From Bartonella grahamii ATCC 700132 (GTDB lineage Bacteria > Pseudomonadota > Alphaproteobacteria > Rhizobiales > Rhizobiaceae), in assembly GCF_000518085.1 (NCBI RefSeq), contig NZ_JACX01000001.1, positions 1 through 64,000 of the forward strand: a stretch of DNA of 64,000 nt. Reading direction: 5' to 3'. Shown piece after piece: positions 11,201 to 18,345 of this stretch (its first letter is position 1; every line of letters starts with the position of its first letter). The translations under genes and the position numbers were made by a program. Below the pieces are notes generated by a model, which worked only from the letters and a program-made list of their open reading frames with translations, ran no database searches and was not told the origin of the DNA.

Positions 11201-12032
11201 TCTTCAACCCTAATGCAATACTATCGTAACCAGATGCAGATGCCACCTTACCAATAGCAACACTATTTATACCGCTCGCTGTTGCGTCTGAACCAAACGC
11301 AATCGCATCGTCTAACGTAGCTTGGGAACGCACACCCATAGAAATGCTATTTTTACCAGAAGCAGTCGCAAGCCCACCGATAGCAAGCGCAGAGAGCCCT
11401 GATGCCTCTGAACCAACCCCCATAGCAACACTTGCTCTTCCACTTGCAAGTGCAGAAACACCAAAGGCTTGCGCCCCTCCAGCCTTTGCTGTTGCGCCTG
11501 CACCAAAAACGGTTGAATAATTACCTGTCGCAGCAGATCCACAACCAGTTGCAAAAGAATACATACCATAAGCCTCAGGCAACGCACTAGCGATACCTGA
11601 GGTAGAAAATACCCCCATATAGCCGTTACCAGGCGTACCATTAAGCTTATTTGTTAAACCATCACCAGACCAAATCTCTTTTTCAGTGGTTGTACCATAA
11701 GGGTGACGACCATTAAGTTCTCTATCTTCGATAAATCTGTCATATTGTTCTTTTGCAGATATTCGAGAAGTATTGGGTATGCCCTGCTGTTGTTTGCCAC
11801 CACGATCAACAACATTATCTACACCACAGTAATTATCATCACCAGCAAAAACAATACTGCCATGACTGCCATGTGGATATTCCACACCAGGAGCATTCGA
11901 ACTCATAATTTTTTCACCTGTTATCGCGATATTCGCAGCCAAAATAGGCGAAACACTTGATAACAGTGCGGTCATTGCCGCGCTGAGCGAGACAGATTTA
12001 ATTAAATTTGGTGTGGAATATTTTTTTTTCAT
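5220..12032 (-). CDS. badA: BadA-like trimeric autotransporter adhesin, complete
   Basis: About 2270 residues with all TAA parts. A signal peptide (MKKKYSTPNLIKSV to about residue 33) is followed by an N-terminal region with the BadA-type signature GSHGSIVFAGDDNYCG and FATGCGS, including two cysteines. Then come YadA head repeats (VAMGVGS, SISMGVRS, SVAIGK; about residues 150-370), a neck (ITNVAAGSKDTDAVNVAQLK), and a long stalk of modules with the motifs YFGGGASYENG, NVADAF and INGSQL. A C-terminal anchor begins near AAAIGLAVSNLRY and ends GAGFNMTLN. The C-terminal residues form a 12-stranded trimeric beta-barrel in the family. The start is the ATG at 12032, because GGAGGAGG (12038-12045) sits 5 bases upstream; an in-frame TTG 15 bases earlier lies within that ribosome site and is unlikely. 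Known role of BadA: adhesion to endothelium and matrix, autoaggregation, angiogenic reprogramming. The family is certain; orthology to B. henselae badA is inferred from the head. Confidence 0.95.
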   Translation of the reverse strand: MKKKYSTPNLIKSVSLSAAMTALLSSVSPILAANIAITGEKIMSSNAPGVEYPHGSHGSIVFAGDDNYCGVDNVVDRGGKQQQGIPNTSRISAKEQYDRFIEDRELNGRHPYGTTTEKEIWSGDGLTNKLNGTPGNGYMGVFSTSGIASALPEAYGMYSFATGCGSAATGNYSTVFGAGATAKAGGAQAFGVSALASGRASVAMGVGSEASGLSALAIGGLATASGKNSISMGVRSQATLDDAIAFGSDATASGINSVAIGKVASASGYDSIALGLKTKATDEYAVAIGTKAEAQALGSIAIGGGEPAESGEERKVIAKGKNSIAIGTHTYAETDHSVAIGINAHVRVIDGVAVGGGSVSRVERNALGYDPVTNTTTTKSDLAWKSTAGDFSVGNTEQELTRQITNVAAGSKDTDAVNVAQLKALRDVMAGAGGGWKLSVSNGNPTDVTPGSTVDFSVQSTEVGKDNLTIQKASGDNKQKVQFVLSDTLKLASVTTGQSSMSDDGFMIDNGPTITIDGIDAGKQQITGVADATEDDQAVTYRQLKDIEKATKTSWQLSVNGGNATAIGPNGTVNFQAAGHENKKNIKIEKDEDHNVTFDLADDIQVKTVTAGESVMSAAGFGFTDGTGPSITVNGIHAGDKMIKGVAAGKEDTDAVNYKQLQDVKTLAENGWKLSVDSKNATDVKAGSTVDIVAAASGDGSKNINIEKANNKVTFSLNDNLKLTSVTTGRSIMSDNGFMFTDGTGPSITVNGISAGNQKITKVAKGTEDTDAVNFAQLNEIKNEMAGDSLVKWDEGQELITIGKEKGGLSITVQNNKGGDRAIRGVASGAVNENSSYAINGSQLYAMGRDIARYFGGGASYENGTWTDPTFIVVQPDEKGAILAKEHHNVADALGGVNNSIVDIYNQINDATINSLVKWDEGQKLITIGKEKGGLTISVQNNEGRNRVIKGVAWGMVNENSSDAINGSQLYAMGSDIARYFGGGASYENGTWTNPTFSILQPDEDDIFTSTSYSNVADAFRGVNSSITNLHNRIFDITENSLVKWDEDGKFITIGAEKDGIEIKVANSEGENRIISGVAVGKVSSDSTEAINGHQLFSYITNIVDFFGGEETDVLNGIKPTFTVQKTKHNNVTDAFAAVDSSITDIYSQINNVTENSLVKWHEDQKLITIGKEKGGTKIDITGTEGARTIAGVKAAENDDEAVNKKQLDDTVTNINNNVINQMDKFAVLYDKNDDNSVNYNSVTLGGNKINGQVALHNVKDGKISDQSHDAINGSQINKISQNVAEFFGGGTSFENGVFRKPRYNLTTIDENGQVKQQEHNDVGSALSGLDTNIRHVNHHLVLAMKDVASYFGGGAGYDENGEWHAPTFNVIQFKNDGTSSKQPYSNVADAFEGVNNSFTNIHNQILDIKQNSLVQQEEDSGLITIGSQTDGTKIDITGTDGERIITGVSEGEVTEDSTDAINGSQLHSMGSQIANYFGGGASYEDGKWRKPTFKISQRNEDGTIVEKKHHNVADAFEGVDNSITDIYNQINNVTENSLVKQEGENGLITVGKATGGTKISIANKNNEERTLSGVKNATLSIISTEAVNGSQLFTTNQNVSAVTGDLKKVAENTSKYFGGNTDVLAGIEPTFIIQDTKYNNVFDAFTGVNTSITNIDNKIIEMKENNLVKQDGVSAPITIGKDTTGTEINVAGVGKVARKISGVRAAERGDEAVNKDQLDKSIDKISKDIETVTAAAVLYDKDDDGNVNYGSVTLGGDQNNGPVALHNVKDGSISENSHDAINGSQINKISADIAKFFGGGAKFINGAFEGLKYTLSAIVDGKVGQADFYDVGSALTGLDKNVQDVNQRLTNVSNEFNQQIEDFSKDALLWDDEEEAFVARHEKDGKKTNSKLKYLLDGEIAKGSTDAITGNQLYLMSNQLANYFGGGAKYENGKWTDPTFKIVQVNADGTTVEKEHHNVADAFGDVNKNMSNINNRIDDVIDKVDSDTLKWNSDKKAYDAGRDGKPSKIINVADGKIEKGSKDAVNGGQLWETNERVTSVEKDVKHLNNRVDNISTTVTNIGETVFNIENKVDNIDNKVNDIAEDAVRYDRDENGKKTNKITLAGGDPSEPVMIDNVADGKIEKGSKEAVNGGQLHDYTQEQMKIILDQSKHYTDQRINNIVIDAIDDAVDRAKQYTDMKFDVLNYSIESVKKEARQAAAIGLAVSNLRYNDTPGKLSVGFGTGLWRSQSAFAFGAGYTSENGKYRSNISATTSGGHWGVGAGFNMTLN
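9049..9708 (-). repeat. Near-identical stalk module duplicated in tandem, 378-bp period
   Basis: The stretch starting at about 9049 recurs at about 9427 with only scattered differences (for example the shared string from 9061 recurs at 9439). The period is 378 bp, or 126 codons, and preserves the frame. Other modules of this stalk are more diverged, so this pair looks like a recent duplication or gene conversion. Confidence 0.8.
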
Positions 12033-12037
12033 AAGAA

Positions 12038-12045
12038 CCTCCTCC
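12038..12045 (-). promoter_or_regulatory. Strong ribosome binding site fixing the adhesin start
   Basis: On the minus strand this reads GGAGGAGG, 5 bases before the ATG at 12032. It is the strongest Shine-Dalgarno match in this part of the window and decides the start against the in-frame TTG just upstream. Confidence 0.85.
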
Positions 12046-12240
12046 AACAGAGTTCAACATCATTACAACGCGTGAAAACGCACATGGCAAAACCCTTAGT
12101 TTGCGCACTTCAAAAACCAATAAATCAAGACATAACCCTCACCTCGACACCGCTATTTATTACGGCATCGCCCTAAAATCTTTGCAACAACATCGAATCT
12201 AGAAAAGTCCCCAACCCTTTTAGCTAGAGGGATTCAAGCT
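12046..12240 (-). promoter_or_regulatory. Candidate structured 5' leader of the BadA-like gene
   Basis: This roughly 195-bp stretch before the adhesin start is visibly richer in G and C than the AT-rich DNA behind it (12241-12896). It contains a potential RNA hairpin at 12146-12169: GATGCCG pairs with CGGTGTC (two G-U pairs) across a 10-base loop. No ORF fits it. A transcribed leader is an inference; no transcription start can be seen. Confidence 0.3.
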
Positions 12241-12896
12241 AAAAAATAAATAAAAACACAAGACTTTGAAAATATAACTTGATCTCCATTCAAAAACACT
12301 GCGATTTATCTCTTAACAAAAATAGTTTCACTAAAGAGCAATTCTACTTTTTAGATAAAGCACCTTAGAAGAATGGCAAGAGTACAAAAAATAATTTTTT
12401 ATAAATTTGTAAAAATACTTCTCAATAAATTAACTGTTCTTATAAGCACAAATTTATGATTTTTTTAACTTATAGCATAATGTAATGGATGACGATTATC
12501 ATAATGACCTCACTCTTTTCTGCAAGGTGAGCTGTTTCAATATATGATATATATCTTTGAAAGAAATCTTTCTTAATATAAATGATGCACGCTCTATAAA
12601 AAGTTTCAATGTGCTCATCTCATCATCTTCATAAAAAAACAAAAGCGTGCCTATAAATATCTCTTAGCTCTTCTTTCTTATATGTCTGTGACCCTTTTAT
12701 AGGAACAAAACATCGTCATTGTATTTTCACTGTTGTATAATTTTTTTTGTATTACTAACTGTAATTCTTTTTATAAGTAGTTTTATCTTTATTAGAGCAA
12801 TACATTAATTTATAATGATAATTTATTCATATTGAATAAGAGACCAAAAAAGTTTTATTTTTTAAAAAGGCTGTTCGTTTGTATCTTATGAATTTT
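12241..12896. other. Gene-free AT-rich region upstream of the adhesin
   Basis: About 650 bp without a convincing ORF, between the XRE regulator and the adhesin leader. It is rich in A/T runs and short palindromes (for example GAAAGAAATCTTTC near 12560). It presumably carries the adhesin promoter and its regulator sites, but I cannot single one out. Confidence 0.5.
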
Positions 12897-13400
12897 CTAG
12901 ATGTGCTTTTCAGATTCGATTTTACGCTTTAAATGTAATTTTAAAAGTGGCAAAGTGGCTTCGACTTCTTCCATATCATTGAGGTTTTGAATAAGCTCTT
13001 GCAATTTTCCATAAAGCTCTGCTGCTAATTCCGCAACATCTTCAGGAGAAAGATCTATTTTTGCATCATGATAGGTCGTATAAGCTAAATATCCAAGCTT
13101 TTTCATCAGCCCAGCAGGAATCGCTTGTGGTTTAAAACCAGCTGCTTTCGCCTTTGCCATATCTGAAAACATCTCACCATTGCCCGTTACAAGCCAGTTT
13201 AAATTGACTTTTAATTTCTGTGATAAAACAGCCAAAAATTCTACATTGGGAAAGGTCGTTCCTCTTTCAGCGTGATCATAAATGGCTTTATTAATACCTA
13301 AACGGGTTGCTATTTGGTGCCTACTAAATAGCAAACTTTCTCGTATCAAACGTAATCGCTTCGCTTGTTCTGTTTTGGGTTCAATCTCTTTTTTTGCCAA
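12897..13400 (-). CDS. XRE-family helix-turn-helix transcriptional regulator
   Basis: 167 residues. An N-terminal Cro/CI-type HTH (about residues 14-70) contains RLRLIRESLLFSRHQIA, RLGINKAIYDHAERG and LAVLSQKLKVNLNWLVTGNG, the usual five-helix pattern ending in the WLVTG(N)GE motif. The C-terminal half is helical (SPEDVAELAAELYGKLQEL) and probably dimerises. The frame begins at a TTG (13398-13400) with no ATG upstream in frame and no good ribosome site, so translation may be weak or leaderless. A perfect 15-bp inverted repeat sits 8 bases before the start, which suggests autorepression. The gene is directly upstream of, and on the same strand as, the BadA-like adhesin, and divergent from three small ORFs. 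Known: in B. henselae small HTH proteins paired with genus-specific RNAs affect badA expression. Whether this protein belongs to that group is inference; a phage-type repressor is the alternative. Confidence 0.85.
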   Translation of the reverse strand: MAKKEIEPKTEQAKRLRLIRESLLFSRHQIATRLGINKAIYDHAERGTTFPNVEFLAVLSQKLKVNLNWLVTGNGEMFSDMAKAKAAGFKPQAIPAGLMKKLGYLAYTTYHDAKIDLSPEDVAELAAELYGKLQELIQNLNDMEEVEATLPLLKLHLKRKIESEKHI

Positions 13401-13408
13401 ATTACATA

Positions 13409-13451
13409 ATAATACAAATATTGCATTGACTTAATTCAATATTTGTATTAT
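13409..13451. promoter_or_regulatory. Perfect inverted repeat, likely operator of the XRE regulator
   Basis: ATAATACAAATATTG (13409-13423) and its exact reverse complement (13437-13451) flank a 13-base spacer containing TTGACT. The element covers the interval between the regulator start (13400) and the divergent small genes. On the plus strand TTGACT, 17 bases, TATACC could act as a promoter; on the minus strand TATTAT near the regulator start could be a -10. A dimeric repressor bound here would cover both. Confidence 0.7.
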
Positions 13452-13545
13452 ACCTCTTGTTACTGCCCCTTATGTTAGGCAAAGATCTACATACATAACC
13501 CCACAAAAACAGATGTTGCAGCATCCGTATGCAGGAGCGAAATTT

Positions 13546-13815
13546 ATGACAATCACACAAAAAATGCAATCGCCGTGGTATTTTACTGAACTGCGCCCCT
13601 GTAATATAACTTTGGAAAAACTCAAGCCTATCAGAGGCTATTTTCCAGAGTCAAAAACATTTGGACACAGCCTAATGAAAAAGCTAAATGCGCCACTGCC
13701 AACTCCATCAGTTTGCACGCCAAGCAAATTCTTGCCAACTGCTTTCTCAAAAGTCACAGTCATATTCTTTCAGAAGCAAAAAGCCCAACACAGGTTCTCT
13801 CACTCAACAGCCTAG
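13546..13815 (+). CDS. Unrecognised small protein, possibly a frameshifted remnant
   Basis: 89 codons from an ATG with a good ribosome site (AGGAG, 8 bases upstream), so I prefer this start to the one 33 bases earlier. The product (starts MTITQKMQSPWYFTE) matches nothing I know. The other reading frame over 13605-13850 is also open for 81 codons and gives a more protein-like helical sequence (NEKAKCATANSISLHAKQ, then SEAKSPTQVLSL) that faintly resembles phasins, but it has no start codon. The true gene may therefore have been one frame-spanning ORF that is now broken. It is the first of three plus-strand ORFs divergent from the XRE regulator. Confidence 0.35.
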   Translation: MTITQKMQSPWYFTELRPCNITLEKLKPIRGYFPESKTFGHSLMKKLNAPLPTPSVCTPSKFLPTAFSKVTVIFFQKQKAQHRFSHSTA

Positions 13816-13900
13816 TAAACCTGCTTAAACCTTTTTGCAAAAATCTATAAATACACTTCCCAAAGTTTTTACATTACAACATAAGGTAAAAAGTTTATCA

Positions 13901-14368
13901 ATGTCTAAAAATCAATATAAAATAGGCAAAATAATTGGTATTCTACAAAAAATGAGATCATCACTCGTTATTAAAAAGTTAGACGTTTACAAACCATATT
14001 TGCTTATTTTATATATTAATGGTGCTAAGTTAGCTGTAATTGGCAATAGAGATTTCAGGGTGTTTGGTTTATCGTCAGAATGCTCCTCCTCTATGCATAT
14101 TAAAAGCCTTTTAGCGATGTATTTTAAATGCTATAAGTTCTATAGTAAACACATTACCATCCATATTTACAATTGGGCGCTTCAAAATCTTGAAGTAATA
14201 CAGTCTTTAATAGACATTGGTTTAAAAGCGCGTATTTTGCAGAAAATTGACAAAACCATGAGGTTCGTATACATGGCAATTCTAAGTGAGAATAGTGGAG
14301 TGATACTTAAAAAAGCTGCATGGAAACCGCAACGCGGAGGAATTAAGCATGACCTCTTTATGCGATAA
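13901..14368 (+). CDS. Unrecognised basic protein
   Basis: 155 codons from the ATG at 13901 (MSKNQYKIGKIIGIL); an in-frame ATG 66 bases earlier would overlap the alternate frame of the preceding ORF. The protein is basic, with many Lys, Ile and Tyr residues and an extended central part (PYLLILYINGAKLAVIGN). I see no signal peptide or known motif. Its end overlaps the next ORF by 20 bases, which suggests co-translation. It could be an accessory or prophage-derived gene. Confidence 0.45.
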   Translation: MSKNQYKIGKIIGILQKMRSSLVIKKLDVYKPYLLILYINGAKLAVIGNRDFRVFGLSSECSSSMHIKSLLAMYFKCYKFYSKHITIHIYNWALQNLEVIQSLIDIGLKARILQKIDKTMRFVYMAILSENSGVILKKAAWKPQRGGIKHDLFMR

Positions 14369-14618
14369 AGAATTATCTGATACATTGGTTGGTCTTTATG
14401 ACGACTATCAACGCGGTTTCGACATTGGAGAAGAGCTTAAATTGTGCGTGGATTTGGCGTTATCTCTTGAATTGGAACTCAGTATTCACCGTTTAAGTGA
14501 AACAGATGCCGTTTTAAAAAAAGAGATTGTGCAAACCTTACATCGTCGTAGAAATACCCATTCCAATGAAGATGAAATTGATACAATTTTTCATATGGAT
14601 TTTGAAAAACAAAAATAA
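14349..14618 (+). CDS. Unrecognised small acidic protein
   Basis: 89 codons with a strong ribosome site (GGAGG at 14335-14339) and an ATG at 14349, overlapping the end of the preceding basic ORF by 20 bases. The sequence is acidic and predicted helical (GLYDDYQRGFDIGEELK, LALSLELELSIHRL, NEDEIDTIFHMDFEKQK). No family recognised. A basic/acidic overlapping pair beside an XRE regulator resembles a toxin-antitoxin or prophage accessory arrangement, but that is inference from layout only. Confidence 0.5.
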   Translation: MTSLCDKELSDTLVGLYDDYQRGFDIGEELKLCVDLALSLELELSIHRLSETDAVLKKEIVQTLHRRRNTHSNEDEIDTIFHMDFEKQK

Positions 14619-14938
14619 TGTAACACTCTCCCCGTATGATACGATATTACCTCATCGCTTTATTTTCTACTGCGCTTAAACAAAAAAACTTTCAAGAAGA
14701 TTTAAAGTGTTGCGGTTTCATCTTCTTAACAACAGTGCGATGAATTAAAGAAACCCAGAAATTCTTGTGGGTCGTTATCAAAAAATAGAGAGTATTCTCT
14801 AGCATACATCAATTTATGCTTTATTCATTAAGCACCAATTTTTACATTTTCTCACTTCCCTGTAAAAGCAAAATATGAAATATGCTGTAGCGTAAATGTT
14901 TATAAAATAGCGTGTATTACCACACTTATAAATGTAAT
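14619..14938. other. Gene-free spacer
   Basis: 320 bp between two convergent transcription units. I see no ORF, tRNA or clear terminator. Confidence 0.5.
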
Positions 14939-16150
14939 TTATTGTTTTTCATGTCTATAAAACAGCACTATGAGTATTCCAACAAGCGCAAAAATGCTTT
15001 GAAAAAAATATATTGATTGAGGTGATATGCTACTGTTATCGCGTGCCATAATGAGATAGACTGCGAGGATCAAGCATCCAGAGATACCATTAAAACTTGC
15101 CTGCAATCTTCCTTGGTATTCAGGATCACAAGAGAGTTGTGATAAAGAAATCGAAAGAGCCCAACTTGAAAGTCCAAATCCAATCATAAAGTAAACAGGA
15201 AAAACAACAAAATTGTGTGTATTAACAGAGAGAATAGCGAGACCAATAGCCATAAAAGCTAATAAAATGGCTAATGTTTTCCGTATGGATAAAACTTTAC
15301 AAAGAAGTGGTGAAAAAACCGCACCTGTCAATACGCCCATAGAATAAAGCACCTCAAATATTGCAAAGGTCCTGCTATCCGCATGCAAAACCTCTTGTAT
15401 ATAAGGAACGAGAATAACAGGAATGGTCATCAAAAGAGTCATAATAATCATCTGGCTTACATAAGGTACAAAAAGAGCCGGATTCTGTTTAAAATAATGA
15501 AGTGCTGCTGTATAATTTTCCCACCAGTTTTGCTGGTTTTGATTTTTAGATCTTCGGTTTTTAGGTACCTTCATTGCACAATTAAATAAACCAGCAATAA
15601 TAAAGAATATACCACCTATTAGAAGAGTTCCTTTTGTTCCTGCATAGGACAGTATCAATCCACTTAAGCCCATACCTGCGATAGTGCCAAGTTCGTAAAT
15701 CATATCGATAGTCGCATTTGCATTGATGAGCTGTTCCTTCAGCACAATACTTTGAATTAAAGAAATAGCTGATGGCATATAAAAAGAGATAAAAATACCC
15801 AAAAGAGCAGATAAGACCATCAATTCAATTTCTATACCAAAATGCCATAGCATTACCCAGCCAACGATTACCAAACCTCTCACAAGATTTGAAATAATAA
15901 TTTGCGTTTTACGATTATATTTATCCGCCAATATGCCCAAAATAGGGGCAAAAATAATGCTAGGCGTCCAAAGAAAAAGCATCATCAACGCTACACCACG
16001 GATTGAACTCGTCTGATTGTAAGCAAGCCACGACAATGCAATATAATTTAGTCCATTCCCAAATGTAGCAAATAAGCCACTCAAAGTAAAATAGAGAAAA
16101 GTTCTATTTTCAAATAAAGCAATGCGTTCCTTCAAATTTGAAGTGAACAT
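14939..16150 (-). CDS. Major facilitator superfamily transporter
   Basis: 403 residues, the usual MFS length, with about 12 hydrophobic segments. Recognisable MFS features are the N-terminal ALSWLAYNQ region, the loop between helices 2 and 3 (GILADKYNRKTQII), and a second-half equivalent. The type is that of MFS_3/EntS-like drug or small-molecule exporters (GLFATFGNGLNYIALSWLAY). Substrate unknown. It faces away from the small ORFs and lies next to a broken thymidylate-kinase-like gene on the same strand, at the edge of an accessory region with two further MFS genes. It could be the exporter of a lost pathway or an independent efflux pump. Confidence 0.85.
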   Translation of the reverse strand: MFTSNLKERIALFENRTFLYFTLSGLFATFGNGLNYIALSWLAYNQTSSIRGVALMMLFLWTPSIIFAPILGILADKYNRKTQIIISNLVRGLVIVGWVMLWHFGIEIELMVLSALLGIFISFYMPSAISLIQSIVLKEQLINANATIDMIYELGTIAGMGLSGLILSYAGTKGTLLIGGIFFIIAGLFNCAMKVPKNRRSKNQNQQNWWENYTAALHYFKQNPALFVPYVSQMIIMTLLMTIPVILVPYIQEVLHADSRTFAIFEVLYSMGVLTGAVFSPLLCKVLSIRKTLAILLAFMAIGLAILSVNTHNFVVFPVYFMIGFGLSSWALSISLSQLSCDPEYQGRLQASFNGISGCLILAVYLIMARDNSSISPQSIYFFQSIFALVGILIVLFYRHEKQ

Positions 16151-16631
16151 AAATTATCCTCTAAAATAAATACCCGTCGATATGCATGATACATCCTGTT
16201 TAAAAACATGCATTCTTACGGTTTTCATTTTAGATCATTAAATTTAAGAAAGCAAAATTCCTTTTTTGAGGCTTTTAAAATCTTTGTGCTGTGGTATTGA
16301 TTAATTCTTCTATGAAAACAAAACATTTATGCACAAAAATGTGCTCGAATATACCCCTCTATGTCGTTCTTCTATCACCACACTTCGTCTCTAAAAGAAT
16401 AAACATACTATTATTCTCACGATAAATATTGATAACTTTTCTACTCCCCTTCTCTAAATCTTTTAAAACAAATCCATTACAGTTAATTTTCCAATTAAAA
16501 TATATAACGTGATATTTTTCCTGAGCAGTTAAATTATTGCAATCATATCTCTAAAGTTTCAGATTTAGAGTACAAATACATAAGAAGGATTTATCGTGGA
16601 TAAATTGATTAATAAGTGATTTTATTCATAA
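16151..16631. other. Gene-free spacer
   Basis: About 480 bp, AT-rich, between the MFS gene and the kinase-like pseudogene. No ORF of substance and no repeat that I recognise. Confidence 0.5.
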
Positions 16632-17281
16632 TCAAAAACAAACTTCATCTATATGACGTCGTATTTGATGATGAATTAAAGAAACAGAAGCAGTTCCATC
16701 AATTGTTATAAACCGCTCATCTATCTCTGATAAAACTTGGTATACTTCATAAACTTTTTCAATAAAAGAGAGTTGTTCTTCGTATTTTAAGTTTAAACCA
16801 TCCCTTTTCTGCAACCGCTCCAGTATAGTAGTGGGCGGTAAATGAAGATAAAATGTAATATGAGGTCTTGGAATAGATTGATTTAATTTAACTACACTTT
16901 CAACAGAAAGCTCTCAAGCATAAAAATAAGCAAGACTAGAATAAACATATCGATCGCTAATTAATAAATTTTGCGATGACATTAAGGAAGGTTCAATAAT
17001 TTCAAGCGTATGTTTGCCTCTATCTGTCGCTGATAAGAGTGCTAAAGTAACATATCAATTGCTTTTCCATTATCTAAATAATATCTAATTTCTGGATTAT
17101 TTCTATACCAATAACTGGGTTGAAAAGTTTGTATTATATGTTTTTCTGTTGAATAATGGTGAGCAATTTCTTTTGTTTGTGTTGTCTTTCCACTCCCATC
17201 AAACCCGCATAAGACAATAAAAGAACCGGAAAATTTCTTTGGAGACCACATGGAATTATAAACTTTTTTATCAAGATACAT
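16632..17281 (-). pseudogene. Thymidylate-kinase-like P-loop kinase, frameshifted and interrupted
   Basis: The N-terminal part (from ATG 17281) carries the Walker A motif of thymidylate kinases, VLCGFDGSGKTTQT, and runs to a TAG near 17041. The protein continues in another frame (LLSATDRGKHTLEI, then SDRYVYSSLAYFYA) to an in-frame TGA at 16914-16916, and then to a final part ending RRHIDEVCF. Corrected for one missing base near 17040 and the nonsense codon it would be about 215 residues, normal for dTMP kinase. DRYVYSS is the expected DR(Y/F) motif of the family. The gene is therefore a recent pseudogene. It is unlikely to be the housekeeping tmk and fits an accessory kinase of the neighbouring cluster. 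Confidence 0.8.
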
Positions 17282-18345
17282 TTTGTCTATATACTCTCCA
17301 TAAGTTAAATTGTTTTATGTCTAAAATCTCTTAATGTTTAATAAGGTGTTTTTTTACTCGTCTCTAAACAGAAAAACACAATACTCCCGTATTTGTATAA
17401 CTTATTAACTTTATGATAAATGGCGGTATATAGACTTAGTTTTAAGGTAAGATTATATTTTAGACAACTGAAAATGAGATTAAGTATTTTTGAAAAATAT
17501 ATTTTTTGTTCACGCTACATAACCTGCCATTTTTTAACGAATTCTAGTAGAGTTTCTGAGGATTACTCCTATAACGTCGTGTAAGCGTATAGAAATGAGT
17601 TCGATCTAAGTATATTATTGCCCCTAAGGGCTGATACTAGATTGCGCTACATAGGAATCTAACGAAATCAACTCTATCTTTTCTCAAACCACTGCCCACG
17701 CCATAAGCATTTGATATCCGATTCCGTCAAAAAGCAGCAGAACAATTCTCAGAAAACATCGCTGAGATATTGAAATATGCCTTGCAAAAGCGTTTGAATC
17801 AAATGTTTCACTATATCTTTCGGTATATTCATAAACTGAAACTAAGAATATTATAATAAGTCTTCAAACAACGACAACGTCCAAATCAGCCGTAACAAAG
17901 CCTCCTAAAACTGAACCAATAATACCTTCTCTATGAAAAAGACTACCATGTAAAGGCTTTAATACAACCGCACACCTTAGCGCTAATGCCATAAATGTTT
18001 CTGATAGATAACGAAGTTTATTGTCACAACAACATCTAACAACCGTCAATAACAAAACCTCAACCTTGAGTATAAACAAAATCAACTTGAAAGCGCAAAA
18101 TATATCTCTAGGACATAGTTCCTTATTGGCAAGCCACCTGCCAAGAGATGCAGTAAAAATACCAGCCTCCATCCTACTCATTCTCCTGAAAATAAGCTAT
18201 CACTAGCATAAACATCAGCGTTCAATTTTTTCTACCGAAAAAACTTGACATGCCCAGCCATGTATGTGTGTATTTATTATTCGTAAACATGTGTGCTGAT
18301 TTATAATATTGCGTGTTTTAAGAGATTTCAAAATGGGGGAATGAT
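17282..18345. other. Region without an intact gene, probable coding remnants
   Basis: About 1.06 kb. Two stretches look like decayed coding DNA. On the plus strand, 17730-17855 reads FRQKAAEQFSENIAEILKYA before stops. On the minus strand, 17864-18181 has an open frame of 105 codons (ends SVLGGFVTADLDVVVV) without a recognisable domain. Neither can be assigned. No RNA gene seen. Confidence 0.4.

Noticed and set aside
1-12047. Regularly spaced repeats resembling a CRISPR-like array
   Set aside because: The spacing is hundreds of bases, in frame, and encodes adhesin modules.
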